Translations under genes and position numbers: made by a program
DNA from: Halopseudomonas pelagia CL-AP6
GTDB lineage: Bacteria; Pseudomonadota; Gammaproteobacteria; Pseudomonadales; Pseudomonadaceae
DNA length: 64,000 nucleotides
Direction: 5' to 3'
Assembly (NCBI RefSeq): GCF_000410875.1
Contig: NZ_AROI01000035.1
Location: forward strand, 1-64,000
The notes under the pieces: model-generated
Database searches by the model: none
What the model was told of the DNA's origin: nothing
The model's input: only the letters and a program-made list of their open reading frames with translations
Shown: piece by piece, positions 1-10,377 of the stretch
Position numbering within the stretch: the first letter of the stretch is position 1
How the letters are laid out: every line of letters begins with the position of its first letter

Positions 1-9
1 GGCTGAGAA

Positions 10-38
10 AAAACCGTCAAGGGTTAATTGACGGTTTT
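10..38 (-). terminator. Rho-independent terminator of pssA
   Basis: An 11-bp perfect stem (arms 10-20 and 28-38, loop of 7) lies just after the pssA stop. Read on the minus strand it is followed by a run of T, as expected for an intrinsic terminator. Confidence 0.85.
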
Positions 39-61
39 ATTCAAAGAAGTCGCAGAGAGCC

Positions 62-898
62 CTACGCCTCAGGCGTGGGTTTCTGCTTGCTGCGCCAGCG
101 CCACAGAGCCTGGATCGGGCCGGATACGGTGTAAGCGATAAAGATGAACCACAGAATCCGTGAAGGATCGGTAGAGATGATCGCGAACACCAGCACCACC
201 AGCAGGATGACGAAGAACGGCACACGTCCTTTAAGATCCAGATCCTTGAAGCTGTAGTAGCGCACATTACTGACCATCAGCAAACCGGCCAAGGCGGTCA
301 GCACGCCTACCAGGAAGCTGATATCACCGCCATCAACACCAAAATCGCTCAACGCCCAGACCATACCGGCAACCAGGCCTGCGGCTGACGGACTTGCCAG
401 GCCGGTAAAGAAGCGCTTGTCCTCAGACTCGTCACCTATGTGCGTATTGAAGCGCGCCAACCGCAACGCTGCACCGGCCAAATAAATAAACGAAAATACC
501 CAGCCCACTTTACCCAGATCAGCCAGCGCCCAGCTGAATACCACCAGAGCCGGCGCCACACCGAACGCAACCATATCTGACAGCGAGTCGAACTCGGCGC
601 CGAACGCGCTTTGAGTATTGGTCATGCGCGCTACACGGCCATCCAGCCCATCCAACACCATCGCCACAAAGATGGCGATTGAAGCGTTGGCGAAGTTGCC
701 GTCCATAGCACTAACGATGGCGTAAAAACCGGAGAAAAGCGCTGCAGTGGTGAACAGGTTGGGTAGCAGGTAAATCCCGCGGTGCCGGATCTTCTTGCCA
801 TCAGGACCTGGTACTTCTTCTATATGTTCGTCAATGGGCAGCATCGCGTGCGCCGCATCCATGTCGTCTTTTGGGTCGTGCTCGTGCTTCTCAATCAT
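62..898 (-). CDS. pssA: CDP-diacylglycerol-serine O-phosphatidyltransferase
   Basis: Makes phosphatidylserine from CDP-diacylglycerol and L-serine at the inner membrane, the first step towards phosphatidylethanolamine. The protein (278 aa) carries the CDP-alcohol phosphatidyltransferase signature DGLDGRVAR followed by GAEFDSLSD, giving the expected D-G-x2-A-R-x8-G-x3-D-x3-D pattern, and several hydrophobic membrane segments. I chose the start at 898 (MIEKHEH), which has an AAGG ribosome site about eight bases upstream; the in-frame upstream Met codons have none. The N-terminal ~35 residues are charged and probably cytoplasmic. It lies downstream of ilvC, but the ilvC terminator at 980-999 suggests separate transcripts or partial read-through. 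Confidence 0.93.
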   Translation of the reverse strand: MIEKHEHDPKDDMDAAHAMLPIDEHIEEVPGPDGKKIRHRGIYLLPNLFTTAALFSGFYAIVSAMDGNFANASIAIFVAMVLDGLDGRVARMTNTQSAFGAEFDSLSDMVAFGVAPALVVFSWALADLGKVGWVFSFIYLAGAALRLARFNTHIGDESEDKRFFTGLASPSAAGLVAGMVWALSDFGVDGGDISFLVGVLTALAGLLMVSNVRYYSFKDLDLKGRVPFFVILLVVLVFAIISTDPSRILWFIFIAYTVSGPIQALWRWRSKQKPTPEA

Positions 899-979
899 GG
901 GGATACCTTGCTGCATTAACAGAACTACAGTGTGGCAACACAACCAGTGCATTACCAGCCCTTGCCACCGGGCACAAAA

Positions 980-999
980 AACGCGGCCGGGGCCGCGTT
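980..999 (-). terminator. Terminator after ilvC
   Basis: GC-rich 9-bp stem (arms 980-988 and 991-999) followed on the minus strand by six T. It sits 24 bases past the ilvC stop. Confidence 0.88.
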
Positions 1000-1022
1000 C
1001 TCTTTGACTGATGCAATACCGC

Positions 1023-2087
<1,065 letters not shown>

Positions 2088-2579
2088 TTAGATGCTCAAC
2101 ACTTTCTCGCCACGGGCGATGCCCGATACGCCGGTGCGCACCACCTCGATGACCGTGGTTGGGCCAACTGCTTCAATAAAGCTGTCCAGCTTGTCAGACG
2201 TGCCTGCCAACTGCACGGTATACACGCTGCTGGTCACATCAACGATCTGACCGCGGAAGATATCAGTGGTCCGCTTGACCTCGGCGCGCTGCGCGCCGGT
2301 GGCCTTGATCTTCACCAGCATCAACTCGCGCTCGATGTGCGATCCTTCGGATAAATTCACCAGCTTGACCACCTCGATCAGCTTGTTGAGGTTCTTGGTG
2401 ATCTGCTCGATGACTTCATCATGCCCAACCGTGGTCAGCGTCAGACGCGACAAAGTCGGATCTTCGGTCGGCGCAACGGTCAAGGTCTCGATATTGTAGT
2501 TACGCTGGGAGAATAGCCCGACAACACGGGACAAGGCGCCAGGCTCGTTTTCCAGCAATACGGAAATAATGTGTCTCAT
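2088..2579 (-). CDS. ilvH: Acetolactate synthase small (regulatory) subunit
   Basis: Regulatory subunit that activates the IlvI catalytic subunit and confers valine feedback inhibition. The start is [14 protein letters not shown], which gives 163 aa, the usual length. It begins with the ACT domain (ENEPGALSRVVGLFSQRNYNIETLTVA) that binds valine in this family, followed by the C-terminal ALS_ss domain. The ATG overlaps the ilvI stop by one base (TGATG), so the two subunits are probably translationally coupled, which suits a fixed stoichiometry. An upstream in-frame Met nine codons earlier lies inside ilvI and is less likely. Confidence 0.96.
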   Translation of the reverse strand: MRHIISVLLENEPGALSRVVGLFSQRNYNIETLTVAPTEDPTLSRLTLTTVGHDEVIEQITKNLNKLIEVVKLVNLSEGSHIERELMLVKIKATGAQRAEVKRTTDIFRGQIVDVTSSVYTVQLAGTSDKLDSFIEAVGPTTVIEVVRTGVSGIARGEKVLSI

Positions 2580-4303
2580 CACGTGCGCTCCGTCTTGCTC
2601 AGCCACATATCGCGCATGGATCCATCCTTGATATGCATCGGATACACATGCTCGGAGTTGTCCACTCGGATATCCATGAACACCAGTTGTTTGCTGTTGG
2701 CAAACGCCTGCTCCATCGCTGGCTTGAGGTCTTCCAGTTTGTCTACCCGCATACCGACATGCCCGTAGGACTCGGCCAGTTTGACAAAATCAGGCAGCGA
2801 CTCCATGTAGGAATGCGAGTGGCGGCTACCGTACTGCATATCTTGCCACTGGCGAACCATTCCCAACGCCTGGTTGTTCAGCGTAATGATCTTCACCGGC
2901 AGATCGTATTGCAGGCAGGTGGACAGCTCTTGAATGTTCATCTGGATGCTGCCTTCGCCGGTGACGCAAGCCACCTGCGCATCGGGATAATGCAGCTTGA
3001 CGCCCATGGCCGCTGGCAAACCAAAGCCCATGGTGCCGAGCCCACCGGAGTTGATCCAGCGATTAGGTTTATCAAAGGGATAGTATTGGGCAGCAAACAT
3101 CTGATGCTGGCCAACATCGGAGGTCACATAGGCGTCACCCTGAGTTACTTCCCACAGAGTCTCAATAACCGTCTGCGGCTTGATGATCGAACCGTCGCCC
3201 TCGTCATAGGGGAACATGCGACCTTCGCCACGCCATTCACGAATCTGTTTCCACCAACTGGCCAGTGATTCCTTGGCCGGGCGCAGGTTATGCTCCTTGA
3301 CCATGGCGACCATCTCGGTCAACACGCTGTCTACCGGACCAACGATAGGCACGTCAGCGCGAATGGTTTTGGAAATGGATGCCGGGTCGATATCCACATG
3401 GATGATCTTGGCATTCGGGCAAAACTTGCTCGCGCCATTGATAACCCGATCATCAAAACGCGCACCGACGCAGAGAATCACATCGCTGTGGTGCATGCTG
3501 ACGTTGGCGGTGTAACTGCCATGCATACCCAGCCAGCCGACAAACTGCGGATCGGTACCTGGATAAGCACCCAGACCCATCAACGTATTGGTTACCGGCA
3601 CACCCAGTTCGCGCGCCAGCTCGGTCAGTTGCGCCGCTGCGCCACCGAGGATCACACCGCCACCGGAATAGATGATCGGCCGCTTGGCCTCAACCATCAG
3701 GTCCAACGCTTTGCGGATCTGCCCGGAATGACCACGAACGGCGGGATTGTAGGAGCGCAGCTTGACCTTCTTCGGGTAGCTGTACTCGAACTTCTCAGCC
3801 GGATTGGTCATGTCTTTCGGAATATCCACAACCACAGGGCCAGGGCGACCGCTCTGGGCGATATAAAAGGCCTTCTTGATGACTTCCGGAATATCCCGCG
3901 GATCCTTGATCATAAAGCTGTGCTTCACGATGGGACGCGAGATACCGACCATGTCGGTTTCCTGGAAAGCGTCAGTACCAACCATATCGCTGGCGACCTG
4001 ACCGGACAGGATAACCATGGGGATGGAATCCATGTACGCCGTAGCAATGCCGGTAATGGTATTGGTCGCACCCGGACCGGAAGTGACCAGCACCACGCCG
4101 GCCTTGCCGGACGCGCGCGCGTAGCCATCAGCCATATGCGCGGCCGCCTGTTCGTGGCGAACCAGAATATGCTCGACATCGTCCTGACGGAAAATCGCAT
4201 CATAGACGTGCAGCAAGGCACCACCGGGATACCCGTAAATATATTTAACACCCTCGTCACGCAATGAGCGGACGACCATCTCAGCGCCGGATAAAAGCTC
4301 CAC
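2579..4303 (-). CDS. ilvI: Acetolactate synthase large (catalytic) subunit
   Basis: Thiamine-diphosphate enzyme that condenses two pyruvates, or pyruvate plus 2-oxobutyrate, at the branch point of Val/Leu/Ile synthesis. The N-terminal TPP domain includes [15 protein letters not shown] and the catalytic Glu in [10 protein letters not shown] central FAD/transhydrogenase-like domain follows, and the C-terminal TPP domain has [13 protein letters not shown] chose a GTG start at 4303 (VELLSGAEM) because an AGAGGTGA ribosome site lies directly upstream and the resulting 574 aa matches the family. An in-frame ATG at 4396 would add 31 residues that look unlike the family. Transcription probably starts near 4580 (promoter 4587-4615), leaving a leader of about 270 nt. 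Confidence 0.94.
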   Translation of the reverse strand: MELLSGAEMVVRSLRDEGVKYIYGYPGGALLHVYDAIFRQDDVEHILVRHEQAAAHMADGYARASGKAGVVLVTSGPGATNTITGIATAYMDSIPMVILSGQVASDMVGTDAFQETDMVGISRPIVKHSFMIKDPRDIPEVIKKAFYIAQSGRPGPVVVDIPKDMTNPAEKFEYSYPKKVKLRSYNPAVRGHSGQIRKALDLMVEAKRPIIYSGGGVILGGAAAQLTELARELGVPVTNTLMGLGAYPGTDPQFVGWLGMHGSYTANVSMHHSDVILCVGARFDDRVINGASKFCPNAKIIHVDIDPASISKTIRADVPIVGPVDSVLTEMVAMVKEHNLRPAKESLASWWKQIREWRGEGRMFPYDEGDGSIIKPQTVIETLWEVTQGDAYVTSDVGQHQMFAAQYYPFDKPNRWINSGGLGTMGFGLPAAMGVKLHYPDAQVACVTGEGSIQMNIQELSTCLQYDLPVKIITLNNQALGMVRQWQDMQYGSRHSHSYMESLPDFVKLAESYGHVGMRVDKLEDLKPAMEQAFANSKQLVFMDIRVDNSEHVYPMHIKDGSMRDMWLSKTERT

Positions 4304-4586
4304 TTTAGAATCACCTCTAGCTTGCCACTCGCCATCTGGACGGTAGCAGGGTACCTGTTTACTGCTCGGCAGAGCATTGACAACGGTGGTCGTCATGCAT
4401 CAGCTTGACTACGTGCAATGGAGGCAGGCTCTATGGTGATGCCGGAGCCGCCTCACCCAGCGCGAGGTAGCGCGTGCGGGTGCCAGGCCAGGGGTCGGCG
4501 GGTTTCGCCACCTGGATTGAGCAACAAAGCCAGCTGACCCGGAGACCGTGTGGGTTCCGTTAACAGCCTGCTTATGTGAACCCCGA
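4304..4586 (-). other. ilvI 5' leader region
   Basis: Untranslated region between the proposed promoter and the ilvI GTG. An open frame from the ATG at 4396 ([14 protein letters not shown]...) runs in phase into ilvI without a stop. It is rich in Thr and Val near its start, but it has no stop codon and so is not a classical leader peptide. GC-rich stretches around 4440-4510 could fold. No riboswitch class was recognised. Confidence 0.35.
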
Positions 4587-4615
4587 ATTGTTTACACTCG
4601 GACGCGACAAGTCAA
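4587..4615 (-). promoter_or_regulatory. Sigma-70 type promoter for ilvI
   Basis: On the minus strand: TTGACT (-35, 4610-4615), 17-bp spacer, AACAAT (-10, 4587-4592), with TGT just upstream of the -10. It points at ilvI and leaves a long leader. Confidence 0.55.
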
Positions 4616-4731
4616 GCCAAGTTAGACAAAAGCCGCACAACTAAGCTCCGTCAATACACAGCTGTGTCCCTTTTTGCCGGATTGGCTATAGTAACGGCTC
4701 TCGACACTTCTCAAGCAGGAATGGAAACCGC

Positions 4732-5166
4732 ATGTACAAGACGCTCATTGCCCTGACGCTCAGCTTGCTCAGCAGCGCCGCCAGCGCAGAACAGATGTAT
4801 CGCTGGGTAGACGATCAAGGCATACCCCAGTTCGGACAGCAGCCACCGCAAGGCAGAAGCTATCAACGCGTTGACATTATTTCGGCCCCACCGCCAGGCG
4901 GCACGCTGCGCGCCCCCGCCCCCTTGACCAAGTCTGAAGCTCCCAGCGAAGAGCCGCGCCAGAACCAGGCCGCCAACGATAAAGCAATGGAAGCCCAGCG
5001 GCTGGAACAATGCCGGCAACTGCAGGCCAATTTGCACACCATGGAAACTAACCCACGCCTGAGCCGCACCAACGACGCGGGCGAGGTTGAACGTATTGGG
5101 GAAGACGAACGCCAAGCGCTGATCACTCAGACCAAAATAGATCTGGAGAACTACTGCAAAAACTAG
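4732..5166 (+). CDS. DUF4124 domain periplasmic protein
   Basis: Small secreted protein of unknown function (144 aa). Residues 1-19 form a signal peptide with likely cleavage after SAASA. The mature start QMYRWVDDQGIPQFGQQPPQG is typical of DUF4124, which usually reads as x-hydrophobic-Y-[KR]-W-x-D-x2-G. The rest is proline- and glutamine-rich and then forms a charged helix. A TATAGT box at 4687-4692 could serve as a -10 element. It converges on the YqcC gene with only two bases between stop codons. The same neighbours (ilvI on one side, yqcC and mrcB on the other) are familiar from pseudomonads. The role is not known. Confidence 0.8.
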   Translation: MYKTLIALTLSLLSSAASAEQMYRWVDDQGIPQFGQQPPQGRSYQRVDIISAPPPGGTLRAPAPLTKSEAPSEEPRQNQAANDKAMEAQRLEQCRQLQANLHTMETNPRLSRTNDAGEVERIGEDERQALITQTKIDLENYCKN

Positions 5167-5168
5167 CG

Positions 5169-5501
5169 CTACAGCAGTTTGTGCGATAGCTGATCAATCT
5201 GCGCCAGCACGACCAACAAGGGCTGCTGGCGACGCCCAAGGTGAGCGAAACTCTGCTCACCCATCGGCATAATGCTGGCGCCAGCAGACAACCTCTCACG
5301 CCGCGCAGCGATCCCGCCTAGACGAGGGATGAGTATCCACTGCAACCATTCTTCGAAGCTCAGCGTATCGATACAGAAAGGCGCGGCGCTGCTCATGCGA
5401 TCCGCTGCAGGCGGTGCAGCAGCCCAGAAACCGAGTTCGCGCAAAGCTCGCTCTAGCTCAAGCAATGCCTGCGCCATCTCATCCCAAGGCGACTCACTCA
5501 C
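5169..5501 (-). CDS. YqcC family (DUF446) protein
   Basis: Cytoplasmic 110-aa protein of unknown biochemical function. The motif APFCIDTLSFEEWLQWILIPR matches the family core (CxDTLxFxQWLQFxFxPR) and lies at residues ~40-61. The family is all-helical and widespread in gammaproteobacteria. Its ATG overlaps the stop of the upstream lipoprotein gene by four bases (ATGA), so the two are probably co-translated in a lipoprotein-yqcC pair downstream of mrcB. Confidence 0.85.
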   Translation of the reverse strand: MSESPWDEMAQALLELERALRELGFWAAAPPAADRMSSAAPFCIDTLSFEEWLQWILIPRLGGIAARRERLSAGASIMPMGEQSFAHLGRRQQPLLVVLAQIDQLSHKLL

Positions 5502-6148
5502 AGATTGACGCGGGCCCGCTGACGCGCTTCAGCCGCGCCGGCTGCGTTGCCCATTTGCTCGCGCGCCTGGGCAACCAACTCCCACAGCCCCGCCTGCAAT
5601 GCTGGCCGCCCAGCCGCAAACGACAGACCACGTTGGGCCATTTGCTCTGCCTGCGCAGCATTACCCTGCGCCAGACGGACCTGGGCCAGGCGATAGAATA
5701 CCTGAGGCTCGCGCGGCGCTATCCGCATGGCACGCTCCAAACTCGAAGAAGCGCCACCCAGATCGCCACGCGACTCTTGATCACGCGACACCGTCAGTAG
5801 CGACAACACCGGCCCATCAAGTTGCTCATCCTGTTGCAGGCCGCCGCTCTGCGGGGCAGCGGGGGCGGAAGAGCCGCCTTGCTGCAACGTCGGCTGCGAG
5901 TCCACGGGGAAGGATTCGATCGGACGAGAACTGCCCGCCTGATCCGGTATCATCACGACCACGCCACCACCGTCATCAATGACCTGCGGCTGTTGCTGCG
6001 AGGGCCGCATGCCGGCTCCCGACTGCATATCTTCGTTGGATACACTGCGCCCCGAATCCACCACCGGGATATTGCCGCCACCAGAGGCACAACCGGCCAG
6101 CAGCAGTATCAAACCGGCCAGCAGCCCCATCTTGTTCATCGTCATCAT
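5498..6148 (-). CDS. TPR-containing lipoprotein
   Basis: Probable outer-membrane lipoprotein of 216 aa. The start at 6148 (MMTMNKMG) follows an AGAGG ribosome site by five bases; an in-frame ATG six codons upstream lacks one. A lipobox LLLAGC at residues ~16-21 marks lipidation. A low-complexity linker rich in Ser, Gly, Gln and Pro is followed by helical repeats (residues ~115-210, SRGDLGGASSSLERAMRIAP, FYRLAQVRLAQGNAAQAEQM) that read as tetratricopeptide repeats. It lies directly downstream of the peptidoglycan synthase mrcB and overlaps yqcC, which suggests an envelope or cell-wall accessory role. This is inference from position; the binding partner is unknown. Confidence 0.8.
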   Translation of the reverse strand: MMTMNKMGLLAGLILLLAGCASGGGNIPVVDSGRSVSNEDMQSGAGMRPSQQQPQVIDDGGGVVVMIPDQAGSSRPIESFPVDSQPTLQQGGSSAPAAPQSGGLQQDEQLDGPVLSLLTVSRDQESRGDLGGASSSLERAMRIAPREPQVFYRLAQVRLAQGNAAQAEQMAQRGLSFAAGRPALQAGLWELVAQAREQMGNAAGAAEARQRARVNL

Positions 6149-6162
6149 TACGTCCTCTTGCT

Positions 6163-8484
6163 TCATTGCAGCCAGCCCCGAATTGTATCCAGCACCTTAT
6201 TAGCGCCTTCTTTCAGACCTTCCGTATCAATCAATACTTCGCAACCGGGGCCTGGCAGCGGCTCATAGCCGGATCGAAATGGCGCCTGAATCGCGCCCGG
6301 ACAGCTCTGATCACTACCCAGCCCGGTCGTCTCATCAATCCAGGCCATGGTAATGCCGCCAGGTGGTACGTTGGAAAGGCTGCGCGGATAAGCCTGCCCC
6401 ATAAAGGCACTCCATACTTGCAGAGCGCCTGAAGCACCGGTCAATCGCGTAGGACCATTATCATCCCTGCCCAACCAACTGACCGCAACCAGATCATCGG
6501 AAAAACCGGCAAACCAGCTATCGCGCAGATCATTGGTAGTCCCCGTTTTACCAGCCAGGCGGATACTCGACGGCACCTGGTTGTAGGCAGAGCGTCCGGT
6601 GCCTTGGGCCATAACCCGTGACATCCCCTCCTGCAGCAGGTACACCGTTGCCGGGTCGAAACGCTGCTGCGTCTCAAAGGGGTAAGGCCGCAGTGGCTCG
6701 CCCTGCGAGTCCAGTACGTTACGAATAGCCCTGAGCGGGGTACTGTAACCACCGGTTGCGATAGTTTGGAACATATCCGTCACCTGCATCGGCGTCATCG
6801 CACCCGATCCCAGCAACATGGCCGGCAAGGGTCGCCAGTTATGCCTTACGCCCAGACGTTCAACCGTTTTCAGTACTTCAGGCACGCCCACATCCATACC
6901 CACTCGCACAGCAGCCTGGTTATAAGAGCTGGCCAACGCCTTGTGCAATGGCACCCATCCGTGGCTAGTACGGTCATAGTTCTGCGGTGTCCAGGTCTTG
7001 CCTGGCTCGGCCTGCAGCGTCATTGGGGCGTCTTCGACCAAGGTGGTCAATGCATATTGCTGGGGCTTTTCCAGTGCGGTCAAATAAATAGCGGGCTTGA
7101 TCAGCGAGCCAATCGGCCGTGACGCATCCAGCGCACGATTGAAACCGGAATAACGTGGGTCGCTACCGCCCACCAGCGCCAGCACCTCGCCCGCCTGTGC
7201 GCTGGTCACCACCATGGCTGCCTCAATGGGGATATCACCGTCGGCAGGGCCCAGCCGTTTGACCGTCTCCTGCACGGCTTTTTCCGCCTTGTTCTGCAAT
7301 AGCGGATCAAAGCTGGTGAATATCCGCAGGCCCTCGCTGGTCAGATCCTCGTCGCGGTAATCTTCCTTGAGCTGACGTTTGACCAAATCCATAAAGGCCG
7401 GGTAACTGGTGTCTGCCATGCTGCCACGCACAGACACATCAAGATCGCGCTTTTGCGCGTCTTCGGCCTGCTCCTGGCTGATCATGCCCTGCTCTGCCAG
7501 CATACCAATCACCAGATCGCGACGCGCCTTGGCGCGCTCGCTGTGGCGGCGCGGATTATAGTAGGAAGGTCCCTTGACCATAGCCACCAGCAGCGCGACC
7601 TGATGCAACTGCAATTCGTGCAGAGGCTGGGCAAAATAGTACTGGCTCGCCAGGCCGAACCCATGCACGGCACGGCGACCATCCTGGCCGAGAAAGACCT
7701 CGTTCAGGTAAGCCTCAAGAATCTCTTCCTTGGGATAATGCACCTCGAGCAGAATGGCCATGATAGCCTCAGTGCCCTTGCGTACCAGGCTGCGCTCACT
7801 GGTGAGATAGAAATTTTTCACCAATTGCTGGGTCAGCGTGCTGCCGCCCTGGACCACGCCACCAGCGACCGTATTGACATATATAGCGCGCATGATGCCT
7901 TTGGGCGATACCCCGAAGTGCTGGAAGTAGTCCCTATCCTCCGTGGCGATCAGCGCCTCGATCAGATGCGGCGGGGCTTGGTCCAAACGCACCAGAATGC
8001 GATCTTCGTTATGCGCAGGATAGATCCCGCCGATCAGCAGCGGTTCCATACGCGCCATCACCGGATCCTTGCTGCCGGACAGGGCCGCCACTTGGCGCCC
8101 GCTGAAACGCACACTCAAGCGCTGCGAAGGCTCGGTACCTTCAAAGAACTGGAATCCGCGGGTGTGCACATCCACCTGGCTGGCGGCGACCGCCATCTGA
8201 CCCGGCTGGCGGACCGCCGACGCAGTGCGATAGCCCAACGCCGACAGTTCGGTAACAAAATCATCACGGCTCAACTGCTGGCCGACATACAGTTCCAGCG
8301 GTCTGGCAAACACCTTTGCGGGCACAGCCCAACGCTTGCCGGAGAACTTCTCCTGCACCACCGCATCCAGATAAATAGTCAGGCCCGCCAATAACACCAG
8401 GCCGACCAGACCCAGCTTGATCATCAGGCCCGACCAGCGACGCCAGAAACCCTGCTTTTTGCTTGCCTTGCGTTTTCTAGCCAT
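6163..8484 (-). CDS. mrcB: Bifunctional penicillin-binding protein 1B
   Basis: Class A PBP that polymerises lipid II and cross-links peptide stems in the periplasm. The 773-aa protein has a short basic cytoplasmic tail, one membrane segment (residues ~23-42, LGLVGLVLLAGLTIYLDA), a UB2H-like region, and a glycosyltransferase domain with ATEDRDYFQHFG and GGSTLTQQLVKN. The transpeptidase domain has the nucleophile Ser460 in SLIK, SSYN, and KTGTT. The ATG at 8484 is preceded closely by AGGGGA; the GTG four codons upstream has no ribosome site, so the start is slightly uncertain. The lipoprotein and yqcC genes follow 14 bp downstream. Confidence 0.95.
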   Translation of the reverse strand: MARKRKASKKQGFWRRWSGLMIKLGLVGLVLLAGLTIYLDAVVQEKFSGKRWAVPAKVFARPLELYVGQQLSRDDFVTELSALGYRTASAVRQPGQMAVAASQVDVHTRGFQFFEGTEPSQRLSVRFSGRQVAALSGSKDPVMARMEPLLIGGIYPAHNEDRILVRLDQAPPHLIEALIATEDRDYFQHFGVSPKGIMRAIYVNTVAGGVVQGGSTLTQQLVKNFYLTSERSLVRKGTEAIMAILLEVHYPKEEILEAYLNEVFLGQDGRRAVHGFGLASQYYFAQPLHELQLHQVALLVAMVKGPSYYNPRRHSERAKARRDLVIGMLAEQGMISQEQAEDAQKRDLDVSVRGSMADTSYPAFMDLVKRQLKEDYRDEDLTSEGLRIFTSFDPLLQNKAEKAVQETVKRLGPADGDIPIEAAMVVTSAQAGEVLALVGGSDPRYSGFNRALDASRPIGSLIKPAIYLTALEKPQQYALTTLVEDAPMTLQAEPGKTWTPQNYDRTSHGWVPLHKALASSYNQAAVRVGMDVGVPEVLKTVERLGVRHNWRPLPAMLLGSGAMTPMQVTDMFQTIATGGYSTPLRAIRNVLDSQGEPLRPYPFETQQRFDPATVYLLQEGMSRVMAQGTGRSAYNQVPSSIRLAGKTGTTNDLRDSWFAGFSDDLVAVSWLGRDDNGPTRLTGASGALQVWSAFMGQAYPRSLSNVPPGGITMAWIDETTGLGSDQSCPGAIQAPFRSGYEPLPGPGCEVLIDTEGLKEGANKVLDTIRGWLQ

Positions 8485-8630
8485 ATTCCCCTGCACCGTT
8501 ACTTTATTACCCTGGAAGAACCCAGGATGAGTCCACCGGTCTCAACCAGCGATCAGAACCCTTTCAAGGTTGGCCTCTGCCTCACCAACCCGCATAATGC
8601 CTCCTTTGCCTGTCAAAGCAAGGATATACC

Positions 8631-10178
8631 GTGAGCCAGACACTCCTGAAAGCGCTGCAAAACCCCGACCTCTATGATCATCCCGTCAGTGGTTTTACCC
8701 TGATGGAGACGCATATCTCCTGGGTATTGCTCACGGGCGACTTCGTCTACAAAATCAAGAAACCGGTCAACTTCGGCTTTCTTGACTATTCCAGCCTCGA
8801 GCAACGCAAGCATTTCTGCGCGGAAGAGGTACGCCTCAACCGCCGCCTGGCGCCCGATCTCTACCTCGGCGTGATCGCAGTGCACGGCACTGAGACCGCG
8901 CCAACCCTGAATAGTGACGGACCGGTTATCGAATATATGGTCAAGACACGCCAGTTCCAGCAGCAGGATCTGCTCGGCAACCTGCAGCGTGCTGGCAAGC
9001 TGACAGCGGACCATATCGACAGCCTGGCAGCCAAGCTAGCGCATTTTCATCAGCAGATAGACCACGCCCCGCTGAGTAGCCCCTGGGGCCAACCAGACAA
9101 CCTGCATGCACCGGTAGCCGACAACTTCAACGATATCCGCCCACTCCTTAGCTCTGATCAGGACCTGGCCCAGCTCGATCAGCTGGAACAGTGGGCGCAT
9201 ACTACCTTCCAACGCCTGATTCCCCAACTGGCACAACGCAAAGCCGAGGGCTTCGTGCGTGAATGCCATGGCGACATCTATCTGGACAACGTCACCCTGG
9301 TAGACAGCGAAGTCACCTTGTTTGATGGTATCGAATTCAACGACGCTTTCCGCTGGATTGATGTCATGAGCGACGTGGCTTTTATGGTCATGGACCTGGA
9401 AGACCGAGGCCTGCGCGAATTGGCCCAACGCTTTCTCAACGCCTATCTGGAGCATACCGGTGACTATGCTGGCCTGGCTTTACTCGATTATTACAAAGCC
9501 TACCGAGCGATGGTCCGGGCCAAAGTCGCGCTGTTGCGTCTTACTCAGGAAGGGGTCAGTGATTCGGAGCGCCAACAGGTACTGGCCCGCTACCAGGGCT
9601 ATACCCAGCTCGCCGAGCGCTACACCTATGTACCCTTGCGCTTTGGTCTGCTGACGCACGGAATATCCGGATCAGGCAAGAGCACCATCGCGCTGCACCT
9701 GGTCGAACAACTGGGGGCGATCCGCATTCGTTCAGACGTTGAGCGCAAACGGCTGTTCGGCAGCGAAGGCAGCGGCGAGCTGAATGCCGGCCTTTACGCG
9801 CCCGAGCGCAGCGCCAAAACCTATGCGCGGTTAGCGAATCTGGCCGCGCAGATACTGGCTGCCGGCTACCCGGTGGTGGTCGACGCTACCCATCTCAAAC
9901 ACAGCCAGCGCGAAACCCTGCGCCAGGCCATCGAAGACCAGGGCGCGCCCTGCCTCATTCTGCAGTGCAGCGCGCCGCTAGACACGATTGAAGCCTGGAT
10001 GGAAGAGCGCCGCCAGAAGGGCAGCGACCCCTCGGACGGCGATATCAACGTTGCCCGCCAACAACTGCAGCAGATGGAAGCGCTCACTGCCGACGAACAA
10101 CCCATGAGCCTCCAGGTAGCGACAGACAGCACTGACAGCGTGGCCGAACTGGTCAGTCAATTGCGCCAGCGCTTCTAA
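8631..10178 (+). CDS. Fusion of APH-like kinase domain and P-loop kinase domain
   Basis: A 515-aa protein of two unlike parts. Residues ~20-330 resemble the aminoglycoside-phosphotransferase/choline-kinase fold: the catalytic loop reads HGDIYLDN (H-x-D-x4-N) and is followed by FDGIEFND in the metal-binding position. Residues ~340-515 form an AAA/zeta-toxin-like kinase with Walker A GISGSGKST, RSDVERKRLFG and DATHLK. The architecture occurs as a conserved housekeeping-type protein in many proteobacteria; the substrate is unknown and the name does not imply antibiotic resistance. The start is GTG, with AAGGA six bases upstream. It is divergent from mrcB. Confidence 0.85.
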   Translation: MSQTLLKALQNPDLYDHPVSGFTLMETHISWVLLTGDFVYKIKKPVNFGFLDYSSLEQRKHFCAEEVRLNRRLAPDLYLGVIAVHGTETAPTLNSDGPVIEYMVKTRQFQQQDLLGNLQRAGKLTADHIDSLAAKLAHFHQQIDHAPLSSPWGQPDNLHAPVADNFNDIRPLLSSDQDLAQLDQLEQWAHTTFQRLIPQLAQRKAEGFVRECHGDIYLDNVTLVDSEVTLFDGIEFNDAFRWIDVMSDVAFMVMDLEDRGLRELAQRFLNAYLEHTGDYAGLALLDYYKAYRAMVRAKVALLRLTQEGVSDSERQQVLARYQGYTQLAERYTYVPLRFGLLTHGISGSGKSTIALHLVEQLGAIRIRSDVERKRLFGSEGSGELNAGLYAPERSAKTYARLANLAAQILAAGYPVVVDATHLKHSQRETLRQAIEDQGAPCLILQCSAPLDTIEAWMEERRQKGSDPSDGDINVARQQLQQMEALTADEQPMSLQVATDSTDSVAELVSQLRQRF

Positions 10179-10191
10179 CACCTCACGCACA

Positions 10192-10231
10192 GTAGTGCGC
10201 CCGGCTGTACGTAACGGCCCAGGCGCACTAC
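10192..10231. repeat. Inverted repeat after the kinase-fusion gene
   Basis: Perfect 10-bp arms (10192-10201 and 10222-10231) around a 20-nt loop that can pair further. There is no T-tract on either strand. It could be a weak terminator, an mRNA-stabilising structure or a REP-like element. Confidence 0.5.
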
Positions 10232-10377
10232 ACTCGATCCAGGGAACCAATAAAAACAAGCCCGGATCATTTTATGCTCACAAAGCCACCGACTGCGGTC
10301 GGCCACTGCTGTCCGTTCAGCTCCGCTAACCCTGATATTGGAACTGCTTCCGCCACCCCTGTTTATGGGAGGGCATG

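Noticed and set aside
4396-4396. ATG start for ilvI at 4396
   Set aside because: The GTG at 4303 has a better ribosome site and gives the family length; the extra 31 residues do not look conserved.
8631-10178. Aminoglycoside resistance gene
   Set aside because: The APH-like domain is part of a widespread fusion with a P-loop kinase in housekeeping context; sequence gives no support for drug resistance.
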